DNA from: Alistipes sp.
GTDB lineage: Bacteria; Bacteroidota; Bacteroidia; Bacteroidales; Rikenellaceae
Assembly: GCA_022767745.1 (NCBI GenBank)
Contig: JALENN010000010.1
Span: 62,001-126,000, forward strand
Length of the DNA: 64,000 bases
Direction of reading: 5' to 3'
The notes below the pieces were generated by a model. The model was given only the letters and a program-made list of their open reading frames with translations. It did not search any database and had not been told where the DNA came from. Shown here piece by piece: positions 1 to 8,609 of the stretch; the stretch's first letter is position 1, and every line of letters begins with the position of its first letter. A program made the translations under genes and the position numbers.

Positions 1-252
1 GTGAACAATGCCCTCATACAGTGGCAGACGGCACGCCAGCGCCAGATACTCGACCGCCAGCAGATCGCGTCGCTCGAGTCTGCCGTGCGCAGTTCCGAGC
101 TGCTCATGGAATATTCGTCGCAGAATTACCTTGAGGTGCTTACTGCCCGCCAGTCGCTGCTGCAGGCCGAGCTGACGGCCGTATCGGACCGTTTTGACGA
201 GATACAGGGCGTGATAAACCTCTACCACGCTTTGGGCGGCGGCGTTGAGTAA
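1..252 (+). CDS. Outer membrane efflux protein, TolC family (C-terminal fragment)
   Basis: This is the last 83 codons of a gene that begins before the window. The residues read as the final long helix of a TolC/OprM-type outer-membrane factor: a run rich in Q, E, L and A, containing YSSQNYLEVLTARQSLLQAE, the typical region before the barrel re-entry, then a short tail ending in GGGVE. Such proteins form the outer-membrane duct of RND or ABC efflux pumps. The pump partners should lie upstream, outside the window. The reading frame is open to base 1, so the start is not here. A perfect hairpin follows the stop codon. Family assignment is good; the substrate cannot be told. Confidence 0.8.
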   Translation: MNNALIQWQTARQRQILDRQQIASLESAVRSSELLMEYSSQNYLEVLTARQSLLQAELTAVSDRFDEIQGVINLYHALGGGVE

Positions 253-271
253 CGCCACAAACCACAAAACG

Positions 272-302
272 ACAGGCGCATTCCAATACCGAATGCGCCT
301 GT
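272..302. terminator. Bidirectional hairpin terminator
   Basis: A perfect 12-bp stem (272-283 with 291-302, loop of 7) lies between two convergent genes, with A-rich sequence on the left and T-rich on the right. It probably ends both the efflux gene and hppA. Confidence 0.8.
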
Positions 303-328
303 TTGTTTATACCTGCGAGCTAAAGCTG

Positions 329-2542
329 TCAGAAGAGGTGGAAGGCTACGGTAAGGCCGGCCATGACGATTGCCACCATCGACATCAGCTTGACCAGAAT
401 GTTGAGCGACGGGCCCGACGTATCCTTGAACGGGTCGCCCACGGTGTCACCCACCACTGTCGCCTTGTGGCAATGCGAGCCCTTGCCGCCGAGATAACCC
501 TCTTCGATGAGTTTCTTGGCGTTGTCCCATGCACCGCCGGCGTTGGCCATGAATACGGCCAGTACGAAGCCCGAGCTGAGGCCGCCGACCAGCAAGCCCA
601 TGACGCCGGCCACGCCGAATACGAGCCCCACAATTACCGGCGCCGCTATGGCCAGTATGCTCGGGAGCAGCATCTCGCGCTGTGCGCCCCGTGTCGATAT
701 CTCGACGCAACGTGCATATTCGGGTGTGCCCTCACCCGTAAGTATGCCCTTTATCTCGCGGAACTGCCTCCTGACCTCGGTAACCATACTCTCGGCGGCA
801 CGGCCTACGGCGTTCATCGTAAGGCCGCAGAACAGGAACGACATCATCGCCCCGATGAATATGCCGATCAGAACCGTGGGATTCATCAGCGATACGTTGT
901 AATACTCCATGAAATCGAGCATCGAGGCCGTATCGACGGGAATGGTCCCGCCGTCGGGCATCGCCAGCGACGTGATGCCGTTATGCTGCAGCCCGATGCG
1001 TATCTCCTCGATATAGGATGCAAGCAGCGCCAGGGCCGTCAGTGCCGCCGAACCTATGGCAAAGCCTTTGCCCGTGGCGGCCGTAGTGTTGCCCAGAGCG
1101 TCGAGCGCATCTGTACGCTTGCGCACCTCCTCGCCCAGGCCGCTCATCTCGGCATTGCCGCCCGCATTGTCGGCAATGGGCCCGTAGGCGTCGGTGGCGA
1201 GTGTTATGCCCAGTGTCGAGAGCATGCCCACGGCCGCGATGCCTATGCCGTAGAGTCCCTGCGACATGTTCTGCGGCGCCATCATCTCCCCCACGTTGAA
1301 ACCAATGGCGCAAAGATAGGCCAGGATGATCGCCACGCCGATGGTGACGACGGGTATTGCCGTCGATATCATGCCCGACCCTATGCCGGCAATGATGACC
1401 GTGGCGGGTCCCGTCTGCGAGCTGTCGGCAATCTTGCGCGTCGGACGGTAGGAATGCGACGTGAAGTACTCCGTAGCCTGCCCTATTATGATTCCGGCCA
1501 GAAGCCCCGTAATGACCGAGCACGAGAGCCCGAGCCAGTTCTGCAGCCCGAGCAGGTAGAGTATGCCGAACGTAGCCACGGCAATCAGCGCCGCGCTGAC
1601 GTTGACGCCCAGGCCCAGCGATCGCAGCAGCTCGCGCATCGAAGCCCCCTCGCGCGTACGCACCAGGAAGATGCCTATGATCGAGAGCAGGATGCCGACT
1701 GCGGCTATCAGCATCGGTGCTAGCACGGCTCTCACCTGCTCGGCCTCGCCCGCCGAGGCGAATGCCGCGGCGCCCAGAGCCGCCGTCGCCAGCACCGAGC
1801 CGCAATAGCTCTCGTAGAGGTCGGCGCCCATGCCGGCCACGTCGCCCACGTTGTCGCCTACGTTGTCGGCAATGGTGGCGGGATTGCGCGGGTCGTCCTC
1901 GGGAATACCGGCCTCGACCTTGCCCACGAGGTCGGCACCGACGTCGGCGGCCTTGGTGTATATTCCGCCGCCGACGCGGGCAAAGAGGGCCTGCGTCGAG
2001 GCACCCATGCCGAAGGTGAGCATCGTGGTGGTTATCACCACAAGTTTCTGCGGCCCGTCGGTCTCGACGAACGTCTCGAGGATGATGTACCAGAACGAGA
2101 TGTCGAGCAGGCCGAGCCCCACGACCACGAGCCCCATAACGGCGCCGCTGCGGAAGGCCACCTTCAGTCCGCGGTCGAGCGACTGCCGTGCGGCATTAGC
2201 CGTGCGGGCCGAGGCGTAGGTGGCTGTTTTCATGCCGAAGAAGCCGGCCAGAGCCGAGAAGAAGCCTCCCGTCAGGAAGGCGAAGGGTACCCACGGGTTC
2301 TGCACCCCGAGCCCGTAGGCGAGATAGGCGAAGATCAGCGCCAGCACCACGAATACGATGCCGACGACCTTGTACTGTTGTTTGAGGTAGGCCATGGCCC
2401 CCCTGCGCACATGTTCGGCGATTTCGCGCATGCGCTCGGTGCCCTCATCCTCGCGTTTCATCGAGCGGTAGAAGGCCCATGCGAAGGCCAACGCGACGAT
2501 CGACGCGGCAGGCACACACCAGAAAATCGTTGGAATGTTCAT
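329..2542 (-). CDS. hppA: Membrane-bound ion-pumping pyrophosphatase (K+-dependent type)
   Basis: 737 aa, a multi-spanning protein that hydrolyses PPi in the cytoplasm and pumps Na+ and/or H+ outward. It carries the M-PPase substrate motif DDPRNPATIADNVGDNVGDV and a second acidic cluster near the C-terminus (DTVGDPFKDTSGP). The motif GNTTAATGKG has Ala where K+-independent enzymes have Lys, which marks the K+-dependent class that includes Na+-pumping and dual Na+/H+ enzymes. I chose the ATG at 2542 (MNIPTIFWCV) over an upstream in-frame start, because the extra 21 residues are not membrane-like and the family begins here. A promoter lies about 115 nt upstream. Ion specificity is inferred, not visible. 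Confidence 0.95.
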   Translation of the reverse strand: MNIPTIFWCVPAASIVALAFAWAFYRSMKREDEGTERMREIAEHVRRGAMAYLKQQYKVVGIVFVVLALIFAYLAYGLGVQNPWVPFAFLTGGFFSALAGFFGMKTATYASARTANAARQSLDRGLKVAFRSGAVMGLVVVGLGLLDISFWYIILETFVETDGPQKLVVITTTMLTFGMGASTQALFARVGGGIYTKAADVGADLVGKVEAGIPEDDPRNPATIADNVGDNVGDVAGMGADLYESYCGSVLATAALGAAAFASAGEAEQVRAVLAPMLIAAVGILLSIIGIFLVRTREGASMRELLRSLGLGVNVSAALIAVATFGILYLLGLQNWLGLSCSVITGLLAGIIIGQATEYFTSHSYRPTRKIADSSQTGPATVIIAGIGSGMISTAIPVVTIGVAIILAYLCAIGFNVGEMMAPQNMSQGLYGIGIAAVGMLSTLGITLATDAYGPIADNAGGNAEMSGLGEEVRKRTDALDALGNTTAATGKGFAIGSAALTALALLASYIEEIRIGLQHNGITSLAMPDGGTIPVDTASMLDFMEYYNVSLMNPTVLIGIFIGAMMSFLFCGLTMNAVGRAAESMVTEVRRQFREIKGILTGEGTPEYARCVEISTRGAQREMLLPSILAIAAPVIVGLVFGVAGVMGLLVGGLSSGFVLAVFMANAGGAWDNAKKLIEEGYLGGKGSHCHKATVVGDTVGDPFKDTSGPSLNILVKLMSMVAIVMAGLTVAFHLF

Positions 2543-2662
2543 ATCGCACAGTGTTTTGGTTGGTACCAAGTTATATGTGTGTATTTTACACGAATATTCT
2601 GACAATCAACGACAAGCGTGCCGCGGAACCTGTCGCTCCGCCGGGGGTGTAACCTGTATAGT

Positions 2663-2671
2663 GTAAATATA
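2663..2671 (-). promoter_or_regulatory. hppA promoter, -7 element
   Basis: Minus strand reads TATATTTAC, a TAnnTTTAC variant of the Bacteroidetes -7 element. No -33 TTTG is seen at the usual spacing. Confidence 0.5.
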
Positions 2672-2863
2672 CGAAATTTTCGCGAGCAAACATCCGTACA
2701 AAAGCGTGTCGTGCTAAATAAATTTTTTGAATATCAACGTTTTCCGGCTTGCCGTATCGCGGTATAGCCCCCCGAACGCCACACCGTGTCGCTTTCCCGC
2801 CGCAAAGGGCCGCGCGGCATGAAAAATGTATGGTCGGCATGAACTTTATCCACGCTTATTTTA

Positions 2864-2871
2864 TAACTTTG
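2864..2871 (+). promoter_or_regulatory. Promoter of acyl-CoA reductase gene, -7 element
   Basis: TAACTTTG matches TAnnTTTG exactly and lies 21 nt before the ATG at 2893. This supports that ATG over an earlier in-frame one upstream of the promoter. Confidence 0.65.
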
Positions 2872-2892
2872 GCAGCGCAAAAATCCCACGCC

Positions 2893-3873
2893 ATGAATGA
2901 TATGATCGACATACTGTCCGAACTCGGACACCGCCTCGAAGGTTTCGGCCGCGAGCGACGTTCGGCGGAGTGCATCGGCCGCGCCGTGGCCGCAAACGGA
3001 TGGTTCACCGAGGCGGATGTGATCATGGCCGTGGATGCCATCCGCACGGAGTTTCTCCGGCGCGACAAGCTGGATGCATGGCTCGGCCGTTACCCCCGCA
3101 CGGCAGGCCGTCGGCGTGTGGCGATAATCATGGCGGGGAATATCCCTCTGGTGGGATTCTTCGACCTTATGTGCGTGCTTGCCTGCGGCCACGAAGCTGC
3201 CGTGAAGAGTTCAAGCAAGGATTCGGTTCTTACGGGATATGTGATTGATTTGCTGCGTGAAATATCTGCCGATATTCCTATATCGGTCTATGACGACTCC
3301 CTGCCCTACGATATGGCCATAGCCACTGGCGGTGATGCGGCCGCAGCATATTTCCGTACACGCTACGCCTCGATGCCCGCACTCATACGCAGCAGCCGCC
3401 ACTCGGTGGCTGTACTCGCCGGCGACGAGACGTCGGACATGCTGGAGGGATTGCGGCGCGACATATTCTCGTACGGCGGCCTGGGATGCCGCAACATATC
3501 GCTCATACTGCTGCCGCGCGGTGCGTCGCTGCCGCTGCAGCCCGAGCCGCCGCAAGGCGGGCCCCGCCGAAACAACTACCTGCAGACGCGGGCGCTGCTT
3601 GAGATGACGGGCGTCGGTTACATCGACCTGGGAGCGTGCGTCGCTGTCGAGCAGTGGGCCTTTCCCGAGACGGCAAGCCGCGTAAACTATGCCTTTTACG
3701 ACGACCTGCAGCAGGTGGGCGGATGGCTCGCGCAGCACGACGCCCACATACAGTGCGTCGCCTCGCAATGCATCGGCCATCCCCGCCGATGCGACCTCGG
3801 GCGTACGCAATATCCCACGCTGACGGATTATGCCGACGGCGTTGACGTAATGGAATTTCTCACACAACAATGA
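2893..3873 (+). CDS. Acyl-CoA reductase, LuxC-like
   Basis: 326 aa, soluble. LuxC-family enzymes reduce fatty acyl-CoA or acyl-enzyme to aldehyde with NADPH through a Cys thioester, using an aldehyde-dehydrogenase fold. Seen here: an N-terminal AGNIPLVGFFDL block followed by SSSKD (nucleotide-binding region), and GGLGCRNISLILLP, whose Cys is the likely thioester residue. The start at 2893 is fixed by the promoter just upstream. The gene ends 1 nt before the next ATG, so it is probably co-transcribed with the aminotransferase. No luxD, luxE or luxAB partners are nearby, so the substrate and role are unknown. Bacteroidetes commonly carry such a lone LuxC-like gene. Confidence 0.8.
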   Translation: MNDMIDILSELGHRLEGFGRERRSAECIGRAVAANGWFTEADVIMAVDAIRTEFLRRDKLDAWLGRYPRTAGRRRVAIIMAGNIPLVGFFDLMCVLACGHEAAVKSSSKDSVLTGYVIDLLREISADIPISVYDDSLPYDMAIATGGDAAAAYFRTRYASMPALIRSSRHSVAVLAGDETSDMLEGLRRDIFSYGGLGCRNISLILLPRGASLPLQPEPPQGGPRRNNYLQTRALLEMTGVGYIDLGACVAVEQWAFPETASRVNYAFYDDLQQVGGWLAQHDAHIQCVASQCIGHPRRCDLGRTQYPTLTDYADGVDVMEFLTQQ

Positions 3874-3874
3874 T

Positions 3875-5056
3875 ATGAAACAATACGATTTCGACAAGAT
3901 TGTAGACCGCCACGGCTCGCACTGCCTCAAATACGACGCCCTTGCGCAGAACTACGGCCGCGACGACCTCTATGCGCTGTGGGTCGCCGACATGGATTTC
4001 GAGACGCCCGACTTTGTCATCGACGCCATGAAGCGCCGCCTCGAGCATCCCGTGTTCGGATATACGGTCGAATACGACGGATACTGGAACAGCATCGTCT
4101 CGTGGCTGCGCGAGCGCCACGGATGGAATGTCGAGCGCGAGTGGCTGCGCTACATTCCCGGCATCGTAAAGGGAATCGGCATGGTGATCAACGTATTCAC
4201 CCGACCGGGCGACAAGATCATCATACAGCCGCCCATCTACCACCCCTTCCGCCTCGTGCCGCTGGCCAACGGCCGCGAAGTGGTCTACAACCCGCTCAAG
4301 AGCAGCGACGGCGAGCACTTCGAGATGGACTTCGACAATCTCGAGAGCATCATCGACGAGCGTTGCAAGGTGCTGATCCTGGCCAACCCCCACAACCCTA
4401 TCGGAATCACGTGGGACCGCGATACGCTGGCACGGCTGGCCGAGATTGCCGCCGCACACGGCATCGTTGTCATATCGGACGAGATACACAGCGACATGGC
4501 GCTCTACGATAACCGCCACATACCCTTTGCCACGGCATCCGATACGGCCGCCCACTGCAGCATAACCTTCGGCGCGCCGTCGAAGACCTTCAACATAGCG
4601 GGCATCGTAAGTTCCTATACCGTTGTGCCCGACAAGGCGATACGCGAGAAGTTCTACTCATGGCTCTCGGCCAACGAGTTCGACATGGCCACCATCTTCG
4701 CCATGACGGCCACCGAAGCAGCCTTTACGCACGGCGACGGTTGGCGCCGCCAGATGTTGCGCTATGTCGAGGGGAACATCGACTTCGTAGCGGACTACCT
4801 CAAGCGTAACATACCGCAGGTGCGTGCCGTCAAGCCACAGGCTTCGTTCCTCGTATGGCTCGATTTCTCGCGTCTGGGGCTCGAACACGAGGTTCTGGTC
4901 GACATGATCGTCAACAAGGCGCACCTGGCCATGAACGACGGTGCCATGTTCGGCGTGGAAGGCCGCCAGCACATGCGCATGAATGTCGGATGCCCGCGCT
5001 CGATCCTTGCCGAGGCTCTCGACAGTCTGAAACGTGCCGTCGACGACATAAAATAG
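3875..5056 (+). CDS. PLP-dependent aminotransferase, MalY/PatB family (probable cystathionine beta-lyase)
   Basis: 393 aa, fold-type I PLP enzyme. The N-terminal ALWVADMDFETPDFV is characteristic of MalY/PatB C-S lyases, which cleave cystathionine to homocysteine, pyruvate and ammonia. The PLP lysine is in GAPSKTFNIAG, and the substrate-binding Arg is near the end (MRMNVGCPRS). NPHNPIG and DEIHSD are the standard cofactor-contact motifs. The start codon is 2 nt after the preceding stop, giving a two-gene operon. A perfect terminator follows at 5083-5113. The exact substrate (cystathionine or another beta-C-S amino acid) cannot be decided from sequence. Confidence 0.88.
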   Translation: MKQYDFDKIVDRHGSHCLKYDALAQNYGRDDLYALWVADMDFETPDFVIDAMKRRLEHPVFGYTVEYDGYWNSIVSWLRERHGWNVEREWLRYIPGIVKGIGMVINVFTRPGDKIIIQPPIYHPFRLVPLANGREVVYNPLKSSDGEHFEMDFDNLESIIDERCKVLILANPHNPIGITWDRDTLARLAEIAAAHGIVVISDEIHSDMALYDNRHIPFATASDTAAHCSITFGAPSKTFNIAGIVSSYTVVPDKAIREKFYSWLSANEFDMATIFAMTATEAAFTHGDGWRRQMLRYVEGNIDFVADYLKRNIPQVRAVKPQASFLVWLDFSRLGLEHEVLVDMIVNKAHLAMNDGAMFGVEGRQHMRMNVGCPRSILAEALDSLKRAVDDIK

Positions 5057-5082
5057 GCCGCAGGCCATCCTCACGATAAAAC

Positions 5083-5113
5083 AAAGCGGAACGGGAAGCT
5101 CCCGTTCCGCTTT
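5083..5113. terminator. Bidirectional hairpin terminator
   Basis: A 14-bp perfect stem (5083-5096 with 5100-5113, loop AGC) lies between convergent genes, flanked by A-rich and T-rich sequence. Confidence 0.85.
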
Positions 5114-5134
5114 ATGTTTATGGCCGGCGCCGTA

Positions 5135-6403
5135 TCAGGCCTTCTGCGACGACTCACGTGCAATGCGGTTACGCGCTACGCGGCGATGCCAGCGGTGGCG
5201 TATGCGGTCGGCAAGATCGTTCTCGACGAGGAAGTGTATGCCGATAAACGAAAGCCCCATGTATATGACAATCAGCCGTACGAGAGCCCTCACCTCAGGC
5301 CATACATCACCCAGCGAGGCCCCCATGCTCTGTATGCGGACAAATCCCGGAGCGCCGTGCGTGCTGGGGAAGATATAGGCTATCTGCCGAAGCCACTCGG
5401 GCATCGCCTCGCTCGGATACGATGCTCCGCTGAGCAGGAATATGGGGATCGACGTCCACAGCAGCATCATGAGCGAATTCTCGCGCCGGCGGAACAGCGT
5501 CGAGAGGGCTATGCCCATGAAGATGCAGGCGAAGACATACATCGCAAGGAATATGACGATTGTAAGCGTGCGCCCGTTCATCGGGTAATGGAACAGGCGG
5601 TAGTGCACCGTCATCAGATAGAACGTCGTGACGGCATACAACGACGCATAGGCCAGCGCCTTGCCCACCACGATCGGGAATGTCGACATGCGGCGGCTGC
5701 CTGCGGGCTTCAGTTTGCCGTATATGCCATGCTCGCGCCATGTGCCTCCGATCATGCCTATGCCCACCAGCAGCGTCTGCTGTATGATGACAATAATGAT
5801 GGGAGGCATGACGAAGGTTCCGTAACCCAGGTAGGGGTTGAACAGCGCATGGCTCTCGTATATCACGGGCTGCGTTATGGCTTTGGCCTGCGGCATGTGG
5901 GCACCCTTGGCTATCAGGCGCTGGAACTCGACCATCGCGCCCGTGGTGTTTATTCCGGCCACCATCTCCTGGAACGCCTGACGGTACATGAGCATGTAGC
6001 TGGCGTCGAGATATATGCTCACCGTGGCCATCTGCCCGCCCAGGAGTTTCTGCTCGTAATCGTTCGGGATATAGAGTATGCCGTATATGTCGCGGTCGTA
6101 GAACTTGCGCTGCGCCTCGGTCATGTCGGAAAGCTCGTACGCCACGACGGTGTTTGGGCCCATGCCCACGGCATCGATCAGATGGCGGCTTGCCGCCGTC
6201 TTGCTCATGTCGACCACACCCACGGGAACGTTGCGCAGCACCTCGGCGCCATATCCCAGCGAATAGATCGTGGGATATATGAGCAACGCGAAGATCATGA
6301 CCAGCATCACGCCCTTGTCGGAGAAGATCGTGGCATACTCGTTCCTCATCACGGCATAGAGCTGCCGGCGGTACGATCTGACGGTATCTCTGAATTTACT
6401 CAT
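5135..6403 (-). CDS. ABC-2 type transporter permease (distal)
   Basis: 422 aa. One N-terminal membrane helix (about residues 30-50, LVMIFALLIYPTIYSLGYG) is followed by a large periplasmic domain of about 170 residues, then five or so membrane helices in the C-terminal half. This is the layout of YbhS/YbhR/YhhJ-type ABC-2 permeases. It is the last gene of the TolC-HlyD-permease-permease operon, 9 nt after the first permease gene. The two permeases probably form a heterodimer that exports a small molecule through HlyD and TolC partners. No ATP-binding gene lies in the operon. The C-terminus is basic (RHRWHRR), which fits a cytoplasmic tail. Confidence 0.88.
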   Translation of the reverse strand: MSKFRDTVRSYRRQLYAVMRNEYATIFSDKGVMLVMIFALLIYPTIYSLGYGAEVLRNVPVGVVDMSKTAASRHLIDAVGMGPNTVVAYELSDMTEAQRKFYDRDIYGILYIPNDYEQKLLGGQMATVSIYLDASYMLMYRQAFQEMVAGINTTGAMVEFQRLIAKGAHMPQAKAITQPVIYESHALFNPYLGYGTFVMPPIIIVIIQQTLLVGIGMIGGTWREHGIYGKLKPAGSRRMSTFPIVVGKALAYASLYAVTTFYLMTVHYRLFHYPMNGRTLTIVIFLAMYVFACIFMGIALSTLFRRRENSLMMLLWTSIPIFLLSGASYPSEAMPEWLRQIAYIFPSTHGAPGFVRIQSMGASLGDVWPEVRALVRLIVIYMGLSFIGIHFLVENDLADRIRHRWHRRVARNRIARESSQKA

Positions 6404-6412
6404 AGTCGTATT

Positions 6413-7588
6413 CTACATTTTACCCCAATAGCGGCTGTCGGTCGAGATCCTGTAGAGGCGCGGCAGCACTACCGCGGGCAGGAGCAGGAACAACAGCATG
6501 TATGACATGTCGGGCAGCGAGTATGACACCGGAGCGCCGCGCAGCGCCTGGTCCACGATCATGTCGGTGAAATAGGTGAAGGGGAATATCCGGCTGAATA
6601 TGCGCACGCCGCCATACATGGCCATAATCGGGAACGAAAGGCCCGAGAATGTGAATGCCAGCACCGAGTATCCTCCTCCGAGCGAGAGCGCCAGACGCAG
6701 GTCGGCCGTCACGGCCACTACGAACACGGCAATACCCATATAGCTCAATATGAAGACCAGACACCCGGCGAACAGCATGCCGAAGCTGCCGTTCAGCGGT
6801 ACATTTATTATGTCGAAGAGTATGAAGAACATCAGCAGCGACATCACCGTCATCGACATGAACACGGGCAACAACTTGCCTGTTATGGCCGCGCCGAACG
6901 ACGAGCCGGCCGAACCGATCCAATCCTTCGCCGTCGAGTATCGGAGTTCCGACCCGAGGGCGAATACCGTCGCCAGCACGGTGAAGATCATGATCATCAT
7001 CGGCATGAAGCTCGGCGAGAGGTAATAGCCGTAATTGGTGTAGGGATTGAACAATACGTGCTTGTCGAAACGCACGGGCATGGCCTGCGACATGGCCTGT
7101 GCCTCGGTAAGGCCCTGCTTCATCAGAATCTGCAGCTGGATACCTACACCGAAGGTTGTGACCGTCGTCTGCAGGTCCTTCGATATGAGTCCGTTGGTTA
7201 GTATGTTCACGCCCGACACGTAGGCCTCGACATGGGTCTGCGTGTTGCTCAGTATGTTCTTCTCGAAGAACGACGGGATAAGGACAACGGCGTGTATCTT
7301 ACCCTCGCGGATAAGCCTCTGGCCCTCGTCCATGTCGGTGATGCCGTAGCGGACCGCGGTCTCGGGAGCGGCATCGATCATCTGCGTGAGCTTGCGCGAG
7401 AGCGACGAGTGGTCGTTGTCCACCACCGCAATGGGTAAATCGTGCGGAATGCCCGACTCGAACACCACCGCGAAGAAGGCGAACGACACCACGGGCAGCA
7501 CCGTGAGCAGCATCATATAGGACGGGAAGTCCCATATGCGCCTTAACTCGCGCGCAAACGCCGCATATATGTTTCGTAGGAATCGCAT
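6413..7588 (-). CDS. ABC-2 type transporter permease (proximal)
   Basis: 391 aa, same architecture as its downstream neighbour: helix at about residues 23-45 (MLLTVLPVVSFAFFAVVF), periplasmic domain to about 190, then a C-terminal membrane domain with FTFSGLSFPIMAMYGGVRIF near helix 5. The two differ clearly in sequence, so they are old paralogues rather than a recent copy. The start codon lies 13 nt after the HlyD gene stop. The predicted role is half of the inner-membrane channel of a type I-like exporter. The energising ATPase must be encoded elsewhere or be absent. Confidence 0.88.
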   Translation of the reverse strand: MRFLRNIYAAFARELRRIWDFPSYMMLLTVLPVVSFAFFAVVFESGIPHDLPIAVVDNDHSSLSRKLTQMIDAAPETAVRYGITDMDEGQRLIREGKIHAVVLIPSFFEKNILSNTQTHVEAYVSGVNILTNGLISKDLQTTVTTFGVGIQLQILMKQGLTEAQAMSQAMPVRFDKHVLFNPYTNYGYYLSPSFMPMMIMIFTVLATVFALGSELRYSTAKDWIGSAGSSFGAAITGKLLPVFMSMTVMSLLMFFILFDIINVPLNGSFGMLFAGCLVFILSYMGIAVFVVAVTADLRLALSLGGGYSVLAFTFSGLSFPIMAMYGGVRIFSRIFPFTYFTDMIVDQALRGAPVSYSLPDMSYMLLFLLLPAVVLPRLYRISTDSRYWGKM

Positions 7589-7601
7589 CGCGCCTGCCGT
7601 T

Positions 7602-8591
7602 TTACTTTCCCAACTTGTCCCAGTCCACCAGTACGCTCATGCCCGGACGGATGTTCTCCACCTCGGTCACGGGGCGTGCCTTCACCGCGAAGGTGCGGAT
7701 ATCGAAGCTGCCCTGCGTGCGCGTAGCGCTCCATGTCGCGAAGTCGGCCTGCACCGAGATATACGTAACCTCCAGCTCGACGTTGCGGTCCAGTGCCGGG
7801 ACGTAGGCCTGCATCTTCATGCCCTGCGTTATCTTGGGCAGCAGCGTCTCCTTGATGTTGAACGTCACCCACGTGTCCGAGGTGTCGAGCAGGGCAACGA
7901 CGGGATAGCCCGTACCGACCAGCTCGCCCTGCTCGGCGATGATGGTCGACACCTCGCCGTCAACGGGCGAATATACCATGGCGTCGCCAATGTACGACTC
8001 CACCTCGCTGACCACGCCCTCGGCCTGCAGCACCTGAGCCGCTGCGGCAGCCTTGTCCTCCTTGCTGGCGCCGGCCACGGCCAGGTCGTACTGCGCCTTG
8101 GCAGCCATCTCGGTGGCGACCATGGCACGGTAGTTGGCATCGGCCTCGTCGAACTTCTGCGCCGGGACGACACCCTTGTCGAAGAGCGTCTTCACTCGCT
8201 CGTAGGTCTTCTGTGCCAGCTCCTTGCCGGCCTGAGCCTTCTGCCACATGTTGAGCGCCGCCTCAATCTGCTGCTCGCGCGCTCCCGCTAGAGCCTTCTG
8301 GTCGAGTGCCGCAGCCGCGCTCTTCACGGCCTCGGCCTGACGCAGCTTGGCGTCCAGCTCGGGCGTCGAGAGCACATACAGCAGCTGACCCTTCGTAACG
8401 TGGTCGCCCTGCTCGACCTTCATCTCCTCGATGCGGCCTGCAATCTTCGACGATGCCTTGTAGGTGGTGCACTCCACCGTGCCCTGTATGATCGTGGGTT
8501 CCGACCGCTTGAGGTACCATCCGACAAATGCCACCACGGCAACTATTACTACTACGGCTATTACCAGCCAGATAACATTACGCTTTTTCAT
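7602..8591 (-). CDS. HlyD/EmrA-family membrane fusion protein
   Basis: 329 aa periplasmic adaptor. A single N-terminal anchor (about residues 6-27, NVIWLVIAVVVIVAVVAFVG) is followed by a half-lipoyl segment (IAGRIEEMKVEQGDHVTKGQ), a long Ala/Gln/Lys-rich alpha-helical hairpin (about 75-190), the second half-lipoyl and a beta-barrel (VYSPVDGEVSTIIAEQGELV). This links an inner-membrane transporter with a TolC duct. It lies 18 nt downstream of the tolC-type gene and 13 nt upstream of the permeases. YbhG is the closest well-known E. coli analogue by architecture. Confidence 0.92.
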   Translation of the reverse strand: MKKRNVIWLVIAVVVIVAVVAFVGWYLKRSEPTIIQGTVECTTYKASSKIAGRIEEMKVEQGDHVTKGQLLYVLSTPELDAKLRQAEAVKSAAAALDQKALAGAREQQIEAALNMWQKAQAGKELAQKTYERVKTLFDKGVVPAQKFDEADANYRAMVATEMAAKAQYDLAVAGASKEDKAAAAAQVLQAEGVVSEVESYIGDAMVYSPVDGEVSTIIAEQGELVGTGYPVVALLDTSDTWVTFNIKETLLPKITQGMKMQAYVPALDRNVELEVTYISVQADFATWSATRTQGSFDIRTFAVKARPVTEVENIRPGMSVLVDWDKLGK

Positions 8592-8609
8592 ATTTCGTCT
8601 GCTTTATCA

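Larger units (their letters stand above)
2543..2892. other. Divergent intergenic region hppA / acyl-CoA reductase
   Basis: 350 bases without a gene. It holds the hppA leader (about 115 nt), the hppA promoter near 2663-2671 and the acyl-CoA reductase promoter at 2864-2871. I see no RNA gene, strong hairpin or repeat in the remainder. Confidence 0.7.

Noticed and set aside
245..1723. A 492-codon plus-strand open frame opposite hppA
   Set aside because: It is the antisense shadow of a well-supported pyrophosphatase gene. High GC and third-position bias open long frames on the other strand; the translation is rich in His/Arg/Ala without domains.
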